This document shows, one piece after another, positions 63,377 through 64,000 of a stretch of DNA of 64,000 bases (position 1 is the first letter of the stretch; each line of letters opens with the position of its first letter). The position numbers were made by a program, and so were the translations under genes. The stretch lies in assembly GCA_000434295.1 (NCBI GenBank), contig HF994935.1, forward strand, positions 634,968 through 698,967. Direction: 5' to 3'. The notes under the pieces were generated by a model. It had not been told where the DNA came from and did not search any database. It saw nothing but the letters and a program-made list of their open reading frames with translations. Origin of the DNA: Acetobacter sp. CAG:977 (lineage in GTDB: Bacteria; Pseudomonadota; Alphaproteobacteria; CAAGCB01; CAG-977).

Positions 63377-64000
63377 TAAATGCAGATCCTCCCTTTCGTT
63401 CGCAAAGCCGCTTTTATAATTTCAGTCTCTTCGGATGAACGGCGTTTCGGTTTATGCACGGTTCCGTCTTCGTTCCTGAGGAAAAAATAATCCGTCGAAC
63501 AGTTTTCTTTGCCTCTCAGAATCCCGAACAAGCCTTTCTTTTCTAACAGTTCCGCACGCTTAGCTATATCTGCGTGAACGGTCGTCGCTTTTTGACTGCC
63601 CAAAAAAGCAGCCCCTATATACCGTTTTCCGTTAAACCTGCATAAAGCGTCCGCTATATCCTTTTCCGGAACATTTTGTGTAAAAGCGCTTCTTTGAGAT
63701 TTACCGATACGCATAAAATCGACTGCTCTTTCGTCATATGAAGAAATGTAACGGTCATTTTCATACCAGCTTTTAAAAGCTCCTTCTATACCGGCATCCA
63801 TACTGTGCGTTTTTTCGTAGTTTTTCTGGAAACCCCACATAATATAATTATATTCGGTTGAAAAATCCAAAAAGGCATCCGGTTCCGAACGACGCATTTC
63901 AAATGCCGCCGCACACTGAACAGCCATGGCATCGGCTTCCTGAGCCCGATTAATCTGAATTGCCGACTTCAGGTCTTGAGAAAAATCCTTGCGTAATTTT
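63376..64000 (-). CDS. Metallopeptidase-like protein C, 5' end outside the window
   Basis: The frame is open from 64000 to its stop at 63376, so the N-terminus with any HExxH lies beyond the edge. Visible are NRAQEADAMAVQCAAAFEM, carrying the putative ligand Glu, and AFKSWYENDRYISSYDE. A C-terminal TDYFFLRNEDGTV parallels the MYV motif of A and B. It is the third and most upstream visible copy of the tandem family; more copies may follow outside. The inner ATG at 63927 is not the true start, because homology continues upstream of it. Confidence 0.7.
   Translation of the reverse strand, partial: KLRKDFSQDLKSAIQINRAQEADAMAVQCAAAFEMRRSEPDAFLDFSTEYNYIMWGFQKNYEKTHSMDAGIEGAFKSWYENDRYISSYDERAVDFMRIGKSQRSAFTQNVPEKDIADALCRFNGKRYIGAAFLGSQKATTVHADIAKRAELLEKKGLFGILRGKENCSTDYFFLRNEDGTVHKPKRRSSEETEIIKAALRTKGRICI

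Overview
This window is a dense stretch of chromosome from an alphaproteobacterium. The best guess is one of the uncultured, host- or gut-associated lineages with moderate GC content, such as the RF32/CAG-239-like groups. That placement is an inference from gene order and protein style; no 16S gene is present. Supporting signs are ssb-gyrA-coaD-ppi, mltB-rlpA-dacA-tmk-holB-tatD-MBL, rpiB-glyA-nrdR-nusB, thrC-M16 peptidase, yajC-secD-secF, recG next to mfd, and a DivK-like receiver. An ADP-forming acyl-CoA synthetase and a dihydropyrimidinase fit fermentative or low-oxygen growth.

Layout. 1-8.1 kb: the 5' end of recG (minus), mfd, purU, then a Crp/Fnr regulator, DivK-like receiver, Sel1-repeat protein and alpha/beta hydrolase run. 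8.1-12.9 kb: a MotA/MotB stator pair facing a PAS-GAF-PAS-GGDEF-EAL protein and a secreted nitroreductase-fold protein. 12.9-14.3 kb: a GNAT, a probable arfA whose terminator lies inside its reading frame, and a papain-like protein. 14.3-23.1 kb: ADP-forming acyl-CoA synthetase, periplasmic binding protein, ssb, gyrA, coaD, cyclophilin, GT2 glycosyltransferase. 23.5-31.7 kb (minus): cell-wall and replication cluster. 31.9-39.0 kb: tRNA-Ser, ybaK, a DsbD homologue lacking its membrane cysteines, yqgE, a membrane-anchored SNase-like protein, metG, GNAT. 39.0-45.6 kb (minus): a six-gene moxR/DUF58/bat operon.

45.7-51.9 kb: a beta-propeller protein, a polytopic membrane protein, dihydropyrimidinase, and a small phage-like regulatory patch. 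The patch holds a DUF6456-like protein, an XRE repressor, an apparently frameshifted ORF6C-type regulator and small orphans. 51.9-61.3 kb (minus, apart from elbB): nusB, nrdR, glyA, rpiB, a DUF6898-like protein, M16 peptidase, thrC, elbB, secF, secD, yajC. 61.5-64 kb: three tandem paralogous HExxH metallopeptidase-like genes, the last cut by the window edge.

Most of the window is housekeeping. The items most worth a second look are the non-stop arfA arrangement, the DsbD homologue with Leu and Met in place of the two transmembrane redox cysteines, the tandem leaderless metallopeptidases, and the frameshift at a T7 run in the phage-type regulator. No CRISPR array, insertion sequence, integrase or rRNA gene was seen. 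Family names were assigned by reading motifs, without any database search.
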